Below are positions 42,087-51,114 of a stretch of 64,000 nucleotides of DNA, piece by piece; within the stretch, counting starts at the first letter, position 1; the number at the start of each line of letters is the position of its first letter. Under the pieces are notes generated by a model. That model worked only from the letters and a program-made list of their open reading frames with translations, was not told where the DNA came from and did no database searches. Origin of the DNA: Pseudomonas mendocina. GTDB taxonomy: Bacteria > Pseudomonadota > Gammaproteobacteria > Pseudomonadales > Pseudomonadaceae. The translations under genes and the position numbers were made by a program. The stretch covers positions 5,394,001 to 5,458,000 of the forward strand of contig NZ_CP027657.1 of NCBI RefSeq assembly GCF_003008615.1, given 5' to 3'.

Positions 42087-42698
42087 ATGACCGCTGACCT
42101 GCTGCTCGCCTTCGTGGCCTTCGCCTTCGTCACCTCGATCACACCCGGGCCGAACAACATGATGTTGCTGGCCTCCGGGGTGAACTTCGGCGTGCGTCGC
42201 AGCCTGCCACACATGCTCGGCATCAGCCTGGGCTTCATGCTGCTGGTCGCCGCCGTCGGCCTCGGCCTGGGCCAGTTGTTCGAGCAGGTGCCGCTGCTGC
42301 ACAGCGTGTTGCGCTATGCCGGTGCCGCTTATCTGCTTTACCTGGCATGGAAGATCGCTCAGTCCGGCGCACCGGAGAGCAGTGGCACTGCGGCAGCCAA
42401 ACCCTTCACTTTCCTCCAGGCTGCGGCGTTCCAGTGGGTCAACCCGAAGGCCTGGATCATGGCCATCGGCGCCATCACCACCTATACCCCGCATGAGGGT
42501 TTCTTCACCAATGTGCTGCTGATCGCCGCGCTGTTCGCCCTGGTCAACTGCCCCAGCGTTGGGCTATGGACGGTGGCTGGCAGCCTGCTGCGCAACTGGT
42601 TGAACAACCCGCGTGCGCTGCGCGCCTTCAACATCGGTATGGCGTTACTCTTGGTCGCTTCGCTCTACCCCATCCTCGTCGACACGGGACTGTTCTGA
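42087..42698 (+). CDS. LysE/RhtB-family amino acid exporter
   Basis: 203 residues, six helices. Helix-1 signature SITPGPNNMMLLASG at about 16-30, then GVRRSLPHMLGISLGF, YAGAAYLLYLAWKIAQ, and QWVNPKAWIMAIGAI. Exports amino acids or homoserine-lactone-like compounds. GGAG precedes the ATG. TGATG overlap couples it to the BenE gene. Confidence 0.92.
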   Translation: MTADLLLAFVAFAFVTSITPGPNNMMLLASGVNFGVRRSLPHMLGISLGFMLLVAAVGLGLGQLFEQVPLLHSVLRYAGAAYLLYLAWKIAQSGAPESSGTAAAKPFTFLQAAAFQWVNPKAWIMAIGAITTYTPHEGFFTNVLLIAALFALVNCPSVGLWTVAGSLLRNWLNNPRALRAFNIGMALLLVASLYPILVDTGLF

Positions 42699-43894
42699 TG
42701 CAAGACGCAACCTCACCCCGCCTGCGCCCACTGGCCGACAGCTCCACCTCCTCCGTGGTGGCTGGCTTCATCGCCATGCTCACCGGCTACACCAGCTCGC
42801 TGGTGCTGATGTTCCAGGCTGGTCAGGCGGCCGGGCTGAGCAGCGGGCAGATCTCCTCGTGGATCTGGGCACTGTCGATCGGTATGGCAATTGGCAGCAT
42901 CGCGCTGTCGCTGCGTTACCGGGCGCCGGTGATGATCGCCTGGTCGACTCCGGGTGCAGCGCTGCTGATCACCAGCCTGCCCGAGGTGTCCTATGGCGAA
43001 GCCATCGGCGCTTACATCCTGGCGTCCGCGCTGATCCTGCTGATCGGCCTGACCGGCACCTTCGACCGCCTGATGCGCCGTATCCCGGCGTCTCTCGCCG
43101 CCGCCCTGCTGGCCGGCGTGCTGTTCAAGATCGGCCTGGAAATCTGCAACGCCGCTGAGCAGCAGCCCTGGCTGGTGCTGGCCATGCTGCTCGCCTATCT
43201 GGTCGGCAAACGCCTGTGGCCGCGCTACTCGGTGCTTGCCGCACTGATCGCCGGCAGCCTGACGGCAGGCATTCTGGGCCTGCTGGATTTCACCGGTTTC
43301 AGCCTCGAACTGGCCACGCCGGAGTGGACGACGCCAAGCTTCTCGCTGTCATCCGCCATCAGCATCGGTATCCCGCTGTTCATCGTCGCCATGGCCTCGC
43401 AGAACCTGCCGGGCATCGCGGTGCTGCGTGCCAATGGCTACGACGTACCGGCCTCGCCACTGATCGCCAGCACCGGTTTGATCTCGATCCTGATGGCGCC
43501 CTTCGGCAGCCACGGCATCCACATGGCCGCCATCAGCGCCGCCATCTGCGCCAGCCCGGAAGCCCACGAAGACCCGCGCAAGCGCTACACCGCAGCGGTC
43601 TGGTGCGGGATCTTCTACGGCATCGCCGGCATCTTCGGCGCTACCCTGGCTGCGCTGTTCGCCGCCCTGCCGGCCGCCTTGATCCTGTCCATCGCGGCGT
43701 TGGCGCTGTTCGCCTCGATCATCGGCGGCCTGACCCAGGCCATGAGCGAGCCGAACGAGCGCGAGGCAGCGCTGGTGACCTTCCTGGTCACCGCCTCGGG
43801 CATGACCCTGCTCGGCGTCGGCTCGGCGTTCTGGGGCATCGTCGGCGGCCTGCTGACGCTGGCCGTGCTCAACTGGGGCAAGCGTCAGGCCTGA
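42698..43894 (+). CDS. BenE-family (benzoate/proton) symporter
   Basis: 398 residues from the overlapping ATG 42698; the longer open frame upstream only shadows the lysE-like gene. About 12 helices; BenE features are WIWALSIGMAIGSIALSLRY, APVMIAWSTPGAALL near 85, and FGSHGIHMAAISAAICASPE near 270. Families of this type import aromatic acids or related anions. No ben catabolic genes lie nearby, so substrate is uncertain. Its end overlaps the convergent CMD gene by 10 bp. Confidence 0.88.
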   Translation: MQDATSPRLRPLADSSTSSVVAGFIAMLTGYTSSLVLMFQAGQAAGLSSGQISSWIWALSIGMAIGSIALSLRYRAPVMIAWSTPGAALLITSLPEVSYGEAIGAYILASALILLIGLTGTFDRLMRRIPASLAAALLAGVLFKIGLEICNAAEQQPWLVLAMLLAYLVGKRLWPRYSVLAALIAGSLTAGILGLLDFTGFSLELATPEWTTPSFSLSSAISIGIPLFIVAMASQNLPGIAVLRANGYDVPASPLIASTGLISILMAPFGSHGIHMAAISAAICASPEAHEDPRKRYTAAVWCGIFYGIAGIFGATLAALFAALPAALILSIAALALFASIIGGLTQAMSEPNEREAALVTFLVTASGMTLLGVGSAFWGIVGGLLTLAVLNWGKRQA

Positions 43895-44448
43895 GCCATG
43901 CGGCGATATTCACTGAATGTCGCCGCGCTCCGCTCCAGGGGTAGATCGAGCCCGTTGGCGAGATAGGCAACCGTCCGGTAGAAGCCTGCCAACATCAGAA
44001 TCTCCAGAATCTGCTCATCATCGAAATACGTGCGAACTCGCGCGAACTCTTCATCGCTCAGCGTCGCGCGCTCATGCAGCGCATCGATGCTCGCCAGCAG
44101 CGCGGCCTCCTCGGGCGCCCAGAGATGCTCACGCAGCGGCCTGTCCAACGTGGCGCTCACCTCCTCCCGGCTCAGGCCAGCCGCTTGGGCGAAAGTCGTC
44201 ACATGCACGCCCCATTCGTACTCGCAGCCGGTCAACGCGCAGCATCGGTCGATCACCAGTTCACGCTGGCGTAGCGTCAGCAGCTTGCCATCGAGCAGAG
44301 CGCCAGCGGTGAACTTGCTCCAGGCCCGCTTGCTGCTCGCCAAGGTGGTGAACAACCCCAGAGGCGGCACGCCTGGGCCCATGATCCGGTCGAAAGACGC
44401 CTGAATGTCCTCGGCGTAGGGTGGGTGCAGTGCTGCGATTCGGCTCAT
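43885..44448 (-). CDS. Carboxymuconolactone decarboxylase-family (AhpD-like) protein
   Basis: 187 residues, GGAGAA before the ATG. CMD core near 60-130: RQRELVIDRCCALTGCEYEW-GVH, with the Cys pair and His of the AhpD-type redox/proton relay. N-terminal PPYAEDIQASFDRIMGPG is typical of the group. Likely a peroxidase or thiol-linked reductase. Divergent from an HxlR regulator, which probably controls it. Confidence 0.85.
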   Translation of the reverse strand: MSRIAALHPPYAEDIQASFDRIMGPGVPPLGLFTTLASSKRAWSKFTAGALLDGKLLTLRQRELVIDRCCALTGCEYEWGVHVTTFAQAAGLSREEVSATLDRPLREHLWAPEEAALLASIDALHERATLSDEEFARVRTYFDDEQILEILMLAGFYRTVAYLANGLDLPLERSAATFSEYRRMAQA

Positions 44449-44472
44449 GCTGTATTCTCCGCTATCGAATAT

Positions 44473-44505
44473 GTAGCAAAAGTATTGCTACTGATTAAGT
44501 AGCAA
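44473..44505. promoter_or_regulatory. Three GTAGCAA elements in the CMD/hxlR divergent region
   Basis: GTAGCAA-N5-TTGCTAC (44473-44491) is a perfect 7-bp inverted repeat; a third GTAGCAA (44499-44505) lies 7 bp on. In a 90-bp divergent promoter this is the likely HxlR operator set. Confidence 0.6.
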
Positions 44506-44538
44506 ACAAGACCGATAAACAGGAGTGATGAACGCAGC

Positions 44539-44853
44539 ATGACTTCATCGATTCTCAACGGCCGCCGCCCGATCATGGCGCTGCTGGATCTGCTCGGACA
44601 GAAGTGGGCGTTACGCATCCTCTGGGAACTGCGTGACGGCGCACTCAACTCCAGGGCGTTGCGCAGCGCATCGGGCGATATCTCACCGACCGTGCTGCAG
44701 AGCCGGATCAACGAGCTGCGCGCCGCAGGCCTCATCGAGTCAGGCGACAAGGGATATGCGCTCACCCCCCTGGGAACCGAGTTGGCGGAAACCTTCCTGC
44801 CGCTCTATCGTTTCGCCGACAAATGGGCCAGTCAGCTGCAAGAGACTCCGTAA
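44539..44853 (+). CDS. HxlR-family transcriptional regulator
   Basis: 104 residues, a complete HxlR winged helix: PIMALLDLLGQKWALRILWE, then RALRSASGDISPTVLQSRIN as recognition region and LIESGDKGYALTPLGTEL as wing. The usual regulatory Cys of the N-terminus is absent (starts MTSSILNGRRP), so redox sensing through that residue is unlikely. Divergent from the CMD gene over a 90-bp region with a three-part motif. Confidence 0.9.
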   Translation: MTSSILNGRRPIMALLDLLGQKWALRILWELRDGALNSRALRSASGDISPTVLQSRINELRAAGLIESGDKGYALTPLGTELAETFLPLYRFADKWASQLQETP

Positions 44854-44991
44854 CGGTAGAGTGCAAGTTCGGCACGGCGATGCAAGCCAACGGCCAGGCT
44901 GGAGCGGACGGTGATGACAAAAGGCGTCGCCTTCTTCACTATCTGCTGGCGTTTTGACTCCAGTCCATAACAACATCACATGGAAGGCATC

Positions 44992-47784
44992 ATGCAGCAC
45001 CCTAGCCGTCGCCACTTTCCGCTCCGTCGTCTTTCCCTGCAGATCGCCCAGGCATCGCTCCTGTTGAGCACCGGCGCAGCAATGGCGGCAACCAACTGCA
45101 GCACGTCGGGCAATGTCACTACGACGCAATGCAGCACCACCGACATCCAGATGGTGGGGGGCACGGGTACTTCGTCGCTCACCGTGACGGATACCACGGC
45201 AAATTCGGTCGCTGTGTTGAGTTCGCCCTACGACAGTGGCCCGTTCACCCAGAACCTGACCATCGACGGCACCACGGTGCTGAACCGCAGTGATTATCCG
45301 GCGGTGTACATGTATTCCAGTCAGCCCGGCTGGGATGCCAATCTGCAGATCGGCTCGGGGGTTAGCATCACCTCCGCAGGCCCGTTCGGCGCGGTCTGGC
45401 TACGCTCGGAAAGCAACGACACGAGCACCAGCAACACCATCGTGGTGGACAGCGCCGCCAGCATATCGAGCTTCGGCGCCAGTTCCGACGGCATCACCGC
45501 CACCTCCAACAATGGCGCCGTCTCGCTGACCAACCGTGGCAGCGTAACCGTAGCCGGCGGGCGTGGCCTGTACGCCGACGGTGGCTCGGCCAGCCTGACG
45601 CCGGTCAGCGTCAGCATCACCAACCTGGGCTCGGTTCATGCTTATCAGGCCGGCGCACGCGCGATCGACTATAACGGCACAGCGGTGATCGATAACCGTG
45701 GCAGCGTCCGTTCGACCACTCGCCAGGGGCTGATCGCCTGGTCTTCCAATGGCGGCGCACAGATCAGCAACAGCGGCACCGTGGTCGCCGACCATTACGA
45801 TGCGGTTGTGGCTGCCGGTACCGACGGCAACGTGACGGTCACCAACAGCGGCAGCATCACCGCCAACCGCAACCTCAACCTCAGCCAGGTCAGCCCGGAT
45901 TTTCACGGCATCAGTGCCTATAGCGATGGCATCGGCAACGTGACCACCACCAACACCGCCAGCGGCGTCATCAACGCCGCGTGGGACGCTGGGATGGCGG
46001 GCGCCAGCGCCCAGGGCACGATCAGCATGCTCAACGCCGGGCGGATCAACGCCCTTACCGGCTTGCTCGCCGAATCCAACAACGGAATGGTCAGTGTCAC
46101 CAACACGGGTACGCTGAACACCAGCGGCACCGGTATCCAGGTCAACTCAGCCAGTTCGGGCGAGGTCGTCAACAGCGGCACGCTCGTCTCAGCCAGTACG
46201 GCGTTCCTGGTGGGTTACGGCGTAGCCGTGGATGTCGAAAACAGCGCCGGCGGGCTGGCCATCGGCAACCTGCAACTGGGCAACCTGGCCAATTTCCTCA
46301 ACAGCGGCGACCTGGTGTTGAAACAGGGCGCCAGCCTGAGCAATTACGCCACAGGCGGATCGGTGGTGAGCAGCAGCGTCGGCGGCAACTTCACCCAGAG
46401 CGCCAGCGGTTCGTTGAACATCGCAGCGGCCAACGTAGCCAGTTACAGCACCCTGGCGGTCGGCGGTACGGCAAACCTGGGCGGCACCCTCAAGGTCGAC
46501 GTCAAGTCCAGCTACACAGGCGGCGACCTGACCGATGTCATCACCGCTACCGGCGGCATTACCGACAACGGCCTGCGCGTGACCGACAACTCCCTGCGCT
46601 ATGCCTTCTCCACGCTGTTCCGTGCCAACGGCATGGATCTGGTGGTACGCGATACCGGCATGAGCACCATCAGTGGCGCCGTCTCACCGCAAGCGCCCGG
46701 CGCATTGGGGGCCGCCGCCGTGTGGGACGACCTGCTGGCCAATGGCACCGGCTCCGCCGAACTCAACCAGGCGCTGCAGGAAATCGTCGCCAGCGAGGAT
46801 GCCGGCGAGGTCACCAGCAAGGTGCAGCAAACCCTGCCACTGCTGACCGGCAACTCGATCAACCTTGCCAACAACACCCTGGGCAGCGTCAACTCGGTGA
46901 TCCAGTCGCGTGTCGACGCAACACGCGGCCTGTCATCGGGCGATGCTTTCCTGGGTGACCGTCATCTGTGGATGAAACCGTTCACTACCCGCTCGCGCCA
47001 GGACAACCGCAATGGGGTGGTCGGCTACAGCGCCGAGACCCATGGCTTCGTGATCGGCGCCGATGCCAGCGTGTCGCCCGATACCGATCTGGGCCTGGCG
47101 CTCGCCTATGCCAAGACCGACGTCTCGAGCAACTCAGCCGGGCCGAAACAGAGTGCGGACATCGACACCTATCAGCTCGTCTTCTACGGCCGTCATGCCC
47201 TGGACGCCAGCAGCGATCTGCTGTTCCAACTCGATACAGGCAAGATGCGCAGCGATGGCAAGCGCCAGATCGATCTCGTCGGTCTGAACGCCGAGTCCAG
47301 CTACGACAGCAAGACCGCCCATGCCGGCATCGGCGTGGATCGACGCTTCCAGTTGAGCGAGCGCACCACCTTCAAACCGTCGCTTCACCTCGACTACACC
47401 TGGGTCGAAGACGAGTCCTATCGTGAGAAAGGTGCCGGCGGTCTCAACCTGCAGGTGAATTCACGCAGTACCGATGCACTGGTCCTCGGCCTGGATGGCC
47501 TGCTGACCCACGACCTCACCGAGCAGCTCACCGCCACCGCCAACCTCGGCGCCGGCTACGACTTCTACAACCGTGACGCCTCGATCATCGCGGCCTACGC
47601 CGGCGCTCCGGATGCTGCCTTCGTCACCGAGGGTAGTAATCAGTCGGCCTGGTCACAGCGTGCCGGTGCCGGCCTGATCTACACCACCGCCAACGGCACC
47701 GAGATCACTGGACGTTACGACGCCCTGCACCGCGAAGGCTTCCTCAGCCAGACCGCATCGGTGCAACTGCGCTGGATGTTCTAA
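44992..47784 (+). CDS. Autotransporter with beta-helix passenger
   Basis: 930 residues from ATG 44992 (GGAAGG 5 bases upstream; ATG 44980 also open). Signal peptide to about 31. Passenger (about 32-640) is made of repeated short Ser/Thr/Asn/Gly units such as VSVTNTGTLNTSGTGIQV and VTVTNSGSITAN, giving a beta-helix. The autotransporter barrel starts near 660 (HLWMKPFTTRSRQDNRNG) and ends in the canonical QLRWMF. No protease triad is seen, so it is probably an adhesin. CNCST-type disulphide at the start (TNCSTSGN, TTQCST). Confidence 0.9.
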   Translation: MQHPSRRHFPLRRLSLQIAQASLLLSTGAAMAATNCSTSGNVTTTQCSTTDIQMVGGTGTSSLTVTDTTANSVAVLSSPYDSGPFTQNLTIDGTTVLNRSDYPAVYMYSSQPGWDANLQIGSGVSITSAGPFGAVWLRSESNDTSTSNTIVVDSAASISSFGASSDGITATSNNGAVSLTNRGSVTVAGGRGLYADGGSASLTPVSVSITNLGSVHAYQAGARAIDYNGTAVIDNRGSVRSTTRQGLIAWSSNGGAQISNSGTVVADHYDAVVAAGTDGNVTVTNSGSITANRNLNLSQVSPDFHGISAYSDGIGNVTTTNTASGVINAAWDAGMAGASAQGTISMLNAGRINALTGLLAESNNGMVSVTNTGTLNTSGTGIQVNSASSGEVVNSGTLVSASTAFLVGYGVAVDVENSAGGLAIGNLQLGNLANFLNSGDLVLKQGASLSNYATGGSVVSSSVGGNFTQSASGSLNIAAANVASYSTLAVGGTANLGGTLKVDVKSSYTGGDLTDVITATGGITDNGLRVTDNSLRYAFSTLFRANGMDLVVRDTGMSTISGAVSPQAPGALGAAAVWDDLLANGTGSAELNQALQEIVASEDAGEVTSKVQQTLPLLTGNSINLANNTLGSVNSVIQSRVDATRGLSSGDAFLGDRHLWMKPFTTRSRQDNRNGVVGYSAETHGFVIGADASVSPDTDLGLALAYAKTDVSSNSAGPKQSADIDTYQLVFYGRHALDASSDLLFQLDTGKMRSDGKRQIDLVGLNAESSYDSKTAHAGIGVDRRFQLSERTTFKPSLHLDYTWVEDESYREKGAGGLNLQVNSRSTDALVLGLDGLLTHDLTEQLTATANLGAGYDFYNRDASIIAAYAGAPDAAFVTEGSNQSAWSQRAGAGLIYTTANGTEITGRYDALHREGFLSQTASVQLRWMF

Positions 47785-47796
47785 CGGCACCTTGTG

Positions 47797-48654
47797 ATGC
47801 GTCTCGTCCGCCTGGCTAGCGCGGCGCTGCTCACCCTGGTGGTGGGTTGCGCCACGTTGCCAACGCCCGAACAGCGTGCGCACACCGCTGACAAGCTGGC
47901 AGCGGAGCGTGGTTGGGCGGCGCAAAACCTCGAAGCGGCGCCGTTTCAACTGCGCGCCTACCTGCCAAAGGCGGCGGCTGACGACACTCTCGTGATCTAT
48001 CTGGAAGGCGACGGGTTCGCCTGGCTAACCTCGACCCGTCCCTCGACCGACCCCACGCCCCTGACGCCTGTCGCCTTGCAACTGGCGCTGGCCCAACCGA
48101 GTGGTGCGGTGGCCTACCTTGCCCGGCCCTGCCAGTTCATCGCGACTCAGCCGGCCTGCTCTCGGGACTATTGGACGGACGCGCGCTTCGCGCCAGAGGT
48201 GGTGGACAGCCTCGCTCAAGCCGTTGACCAGTTGAAGGCTCGCGTCGGTGCGCGGCAACTGATCCTAGTGGGTTACTCAGGCGGTGGCGCCCTTGCACTG
48301 CTACTGGCGGCGCGACGTGATGATGTGGCGCGTGTCGTCACCGTGGCGGGGAATCTCGATCCACAGGCCTGGACGACGCATCACCGCCTGCAACCGCTGA
48401 AACGCTCGCTCAGTCCCGCAGACCAGCGGCTGGCTTTGGCCGGCACACGTCAGCAGCACCTGGCCGGCGGTCGCGACCGCATCGTGCCCGCCGCCCTGGC
48501 CAGCGCCTTCAATGATGCTTCCCCGCCCGGCACACCCTCGCGCGTCTACCTGCTGCCCGAACATGACCACGCCTGCTGCTGGGCGCGCGATTGGCCGAGC
48601 CTGTGGCTGAAGCTGCAGCAGGATGCACAGGCGAACACGCCAGATCAGCCTTGA
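47797..48654 (+). CDS. Alpha/beta-hydrolase lipoprotein
   Basis: 285 residues from ATG 47797. Lipoprotein signal with lipobox VVGCAT. Hydrolase features: VIYLEGDGFAW (oxyanion region near 67), nucleophile elbow LVGYSGGGALA near 155, Asp in GGRDRIVPAAL near 225, and His in LPEHDHACCW near 250. An envelope-anchored esterase or lipase-like protein. It follows the autotransporter by 12 bp and is probably co-transcribed. Confidence 0.85.
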   Translation: MRLVRLASAALLTLVVGCATLPTPEQRAHTADKLAAERGWAAQNLEAAPFQLRAYLPKAAADDTLVIYLEGDGFAWLTSTRPSTDPTPLTPVALQLALAQPSGAVAYLARPCQFIATQPACSRDYWTDARFAPEVVDSLAQAVDQLKARVGARQLILVGYSGGGALALLLAARRDDVARVVTVAGNLDPQAWTTHHRLQPLKRSLSPADQRLALAGTRQQHLAGGRDRIVPAALASAFNDASPPGTPSRVYLLPEHDHACCWARDWPSLWLKLQQDAQANTPDQP

Positions 48655-49599
48655 TCAGCCAACCGGCGTGAGCGGGCCGGCATCCCGCCCCAGCACCGGC
48701 GCATGCTCGGCCATCAGTTCTACTACCCAGTCGATGAATACCCGCAGTTTGGCGCTGACGTGCCGGTTCGGCGGGAACGCCAGGTACATCGGCATCGGCG
48801 TCATCTGCCAGTCCTCGAACAGGTGTACCAGTTCGCCGCTTACCAGATACGGCTTGGCCATGTAGTGCGGCAACCAGAGCATGCCGAGCCCCGCAAGGCC
48901 GGCGGCCAGGTAGGCGTTGCCATCATCGACGATCAGCCGCGGGCGGCCATGGGCCTCGATGCGTTCGTCGCCACGACGCATCGCATAGGGCAAGGCCTTG
49001 CCGGTGCGTGACCAGAGAAAACCCACGGTGTGATGGCCAACGTCCTCCAGTTCACGTGGGTGCATCGGCGTGCCAGCACGTTGCAGGTAGCCCGGCGTGG
49101 CGTAGATACCGAGTTGTAGATCGCCGACATGCCGCGCGATCAGCGACTGATCGGTGATCTCACCGCCGCGCACCACGCAGTCGACATTCTCGCCGATGAT
49201 GTCGACGATGCGGTCGCTCACGCCCAGGGTCAGCTGGATCTCCGGATAGCGCACGTAGAACGCCGGCAACGCCGGGATCAGCAGCATGCGTGCGAAGGGA
49301 CTGGGCACGTCCACCCGCAAGCGCCCGCGCGGCGCCATGGAAGCACTGGAAAGGCTGGTTTCGGCGTCGTCGACATCGGCCAGCAGGCGCACCACACGTT
49401 CGTAGTAGGCCGCACCATCGGCGGTGACGTTGACCTTGCGCGTGGTGCGGTTGAGCAGGCGCACCCGCAGCCGCGCCTCCAGTTGTTGGACGAGCTGGGT
49501 CACGCTGGTCTTGCTCATGTGCAGGGTGGCAGCCGCCTTGGTGAAACTGCCAGTTTCCACCACACGGGCGAAGGCCTGCATCGCATCGAAACGATCCAT
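48655..49599 (-). CDS. LysR-family transcriptional regulator
   Basis: 314 residues from ATG 49599. HTH at about 4-62 (AFARVVETGSFTKAAATLHM then SVTQLVQQLEARLRVRLLNR), CrgA-type substrate domain (LRVDVPSPFARMLLIPALP; GVSDRIVDIIGENVDCVVRG). Divergent from a RidA gene (about 140 bp). Convergent to the lipoprotein gene with no gap. Confidence 0.92.
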   Translation of the reverse strand: MDRFDAMQAFARVVETGSFTKAAATLHMSKTSVTQLVQQLEARLRVRLLNRTTRKVNVTADGAAYYERVVRLLADVDDAETSLSSASMAPRGRLRVDVPSPFARMLLIPALPAFYVRYPEIQLTLGVSDRIVDIIGENVDCVVRGGEITDQSLIARHVGDLQLGIYATPGYLQRAGTPMHPRELEDVGHHTVGFLWSRTGKALPYAMRRGDERIEAHGRPRLIVDDGNAYLAAGLAGLGMLWLPHYMAKPYLVSGELVHLFEDWQMTPMPMYLAFPPNRHVSAKLRVFIDWVVELMAEHAPVLGRDAGPLTPVG

Positions 49600-49739
49600 C
49601 ACACGTCTCTCTCGGCTGTTGATTGTTTGGATTCTACAAACAGTCATGACCAGAGTTGCGCGTTTATCCAGCCCGATGGTGTTTCTAAAGTGGCTTCATC
49701 GTTCACAACGGGCCGCTGTGGCCCCCGATGGAGTCAACC

Positions 49740-50135
49740 ATGAGCAACAAACGTGATGTGGTTTTCCCGGCCGACCGCCATGACCTGTACGAGCTTCACC
49801 GCTACTCGCCTGCGGTTCGCGCCAACGGTTTTCTGTTCGTATCCGGCCAGGTTGGCAGCCGCAAGGACGGCTCGCCCGAACCCGATCTGAAGGAGCAGGT
49901 ACGCCTGGCCTTCGCCAACCTCAATGCAATCCTCGCGGCGGCGGGCTGCAGCTTCGATGACGTGGTCGATACCACTGTGTTCATGGTCGACCCGCACGCG
50001 CAGTTCGAAACCATCTGGGAGGTGGTGGCCGACTATTGGGGTGAGGCGCCCTATCCGAACGTGACCGCGGTCGGCGTGACCTGGCTGTCCGGCTTCGACT
50101 TCGAGATCAAGGTGATCGCCAAGCTGCCGGAATAA
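49740..50135 (+). CDS. RidA-family protein
   Basis: 131 residues from ATG 49740 with GGAG 8 bases upstream. YjgF/RidA fold: RYSPAVRANGFLFVSGQVGS, QVRLAFANLNAILAAAG, PYPNVTAVGVTWL and IKVIAKLPE. The catalytic Arg of enamine deaminases (in the usual PxRxxVxV) is missing here (NVTAVGVTWLSGFDFEI), so it is a diverged member. Probably regulated by the divergent LysR. Confidence 0.88.
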   Translation: MSNKRDVVFPADRHDLYELHRYSPAVRANGFLFVSGQVGSRKDGSPEPDLKEQVRLAFANLNAILAAAGCSFDDVVDTTVFMVDPHAQFETIWEVVADYWGEAPYPNVTAVGVTWLSGFDFEIKVIAKLPE

Positions 50136-50139
50136 GCAG

Positions 50140-50172
50140 CGGTCGCGCCCCTGCAAACGAGGGGCGCGACCG
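50140..50172. terminator. Strong hairpin after ridA-like gene
   Basis: Perfect 13-bp stem CGGTCGCGCCCCT / AGGGGCGCGACCG, 7-base loop, right after the stop. No T-run, but the stem is very stable. Confidence 0.6.
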
Positions 50173-50179
50173 AAAGGCT

Positions 50180-50352
50180 TAGAACCTGTTCACGATCTGC
50201 TGCGCGTCAGCGCTACTGCGTTAAAAACAAGCTCGGAATGCTCATTTACCACTCGTAAAGTCGGATGCGACTCCAACCGTTCCTCGCTTGTTTTTGCGGG
50301 GCCGCCATCGGTGTTGTATCGCTCTAGCTCGCTAGATTGTGAACAGGTTCTA
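50180..50352. mobile_element. MITE-like repeat of about 173 bp with 18-bp terminal inverted repeats
   Basis: Left end AGAACCTGTTCACGATCT (50181-50198) and right end AGATTGTGAACAGGTTCT (50334-50351) are inverted copies with 17 of 18 matches. Both are bounded by TA (50180-50181 and 50351-50352), as expected for a TA target duplication. An inner pair AAAAACAAGC / GCTTGTTTTT strengthens the palindromic layout. There is no coding capacity. I recall similar repeats between genes of several Pseudomonas, but copy number cannot be checked here. Confidence 0.7.
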
Positions 50353-51000
50353 GAGGTGAGTGAAGACGCGCTCGGCTGGCAGACGCGACTTCGGCAGCGT
50401 GGCATTGAAATCGCTGTCGCTGTGATAGCCCAGCGCCACTGCGACCATGCTGCTCAGCCCCTGAGCAGCCAGACCCAGCTCCTCATCCAGCGCCGCACGG
50501 TCGATGCCTTCCATCGGAGTGGCGTCCACGCCTTTGGCCGCAGCGCCCAGGAGCAAGGTCCCCAGCGCCAGATAGGCCTGTTTCTCCGCCCAGTGCGGGA
50601 TATCGCCCAGGCCACGGTGCAATTCGACGTAGCTGCTGCGGGTGTTGTGCTGGGTGCTGCGCGCCGCGTCATCGCGGAAGCGGCCATCGTCGGCTTCCTG
50701 TTGCAGCACATCGGCCAGATAGGCCTCATCGAGGTCGCGGCGGGCGCAGATCAGGATCACATGCGAGGCGTTGAGAATCTTCGGCTGGTTGTAGGCGAAA
50801 CCGCCCTGCGCACCCTTGGCCAGACGTGCCTTGCCCTCGGCGGTGCTCGCCACGACGAAGTGCCACGGCTGCGAATTGACCGAAGACGGCGACAGGCGCA
50901 GCAACTCCAGCAACTCGTCGATGATCGCCTGATCCACCTGGCGGCTCGCATCGTAAGCCTTGGTGGTGTAACGCTGACGCGCGAAGGAAACGGGGCTCAT
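50350..51000 (-). CDS. NAD(P)H nitroreductase (NfsB-like)
   Basis: 216 residues from ATG 51000 (AGGAG upstream). Nitroreductase fold: FMN-binding RQRYTTKAYDASRQ, LRLSPSSVNSQPWHFVV near 40, EKQAYLALGTLLLGAAAKGV near 135, GIDRAALDEELGL and ALGYHSDSDFN. Reduces nitroaromatics or quinones with FMN. Its TAG stop (CTA on the plus strand at 50350-50352) lies in the terminal repeat of the MITE-like element, so the C-terminus may have been reset by its insertion. Confidence 0.9.
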   Translation of the reverse strand: MSPVSFARQRYTTKAYDASRQVDQAIIDELLELLRLSPSSVNSQPWHFVVASTAEGKARLAKGAQGGFAYNQPKILNASHVILICARRDLDEAYLADVLQQEADDGRFRDDAARSTQHNTRSSYVELHRGLGDIPHWAEKQAYLALGTLLLGAAAKGVDATPMEGIDRAALDEELGLAAQGLSSMVAVALGYHSDSDFNATLPKSRLPAERVFTHL

Positions 51001-51114
51001 GGACACTCTCCTGATCAATGGATAACGCGAAAATGGACGCTAGTCTGCAACAGGCGCAGGCACGAAAAAAGCAGGCAAAGCCGCTAGGAGTTTCAAAGAA
51101 AAAATGAAAATGCT

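Noticed and set aside
44873..44895. Possible sigma-54 promoter before the autotransporter (GGCACG ... TGCA)
   Set aside because: The GG to GC spacing is one base short of the strict requirement.
50190..50405. Small minus-strand open frame across the MITE-like repeat
   Set aside because: Covers non-coding repeat and the nitroreductase end; no protein features.
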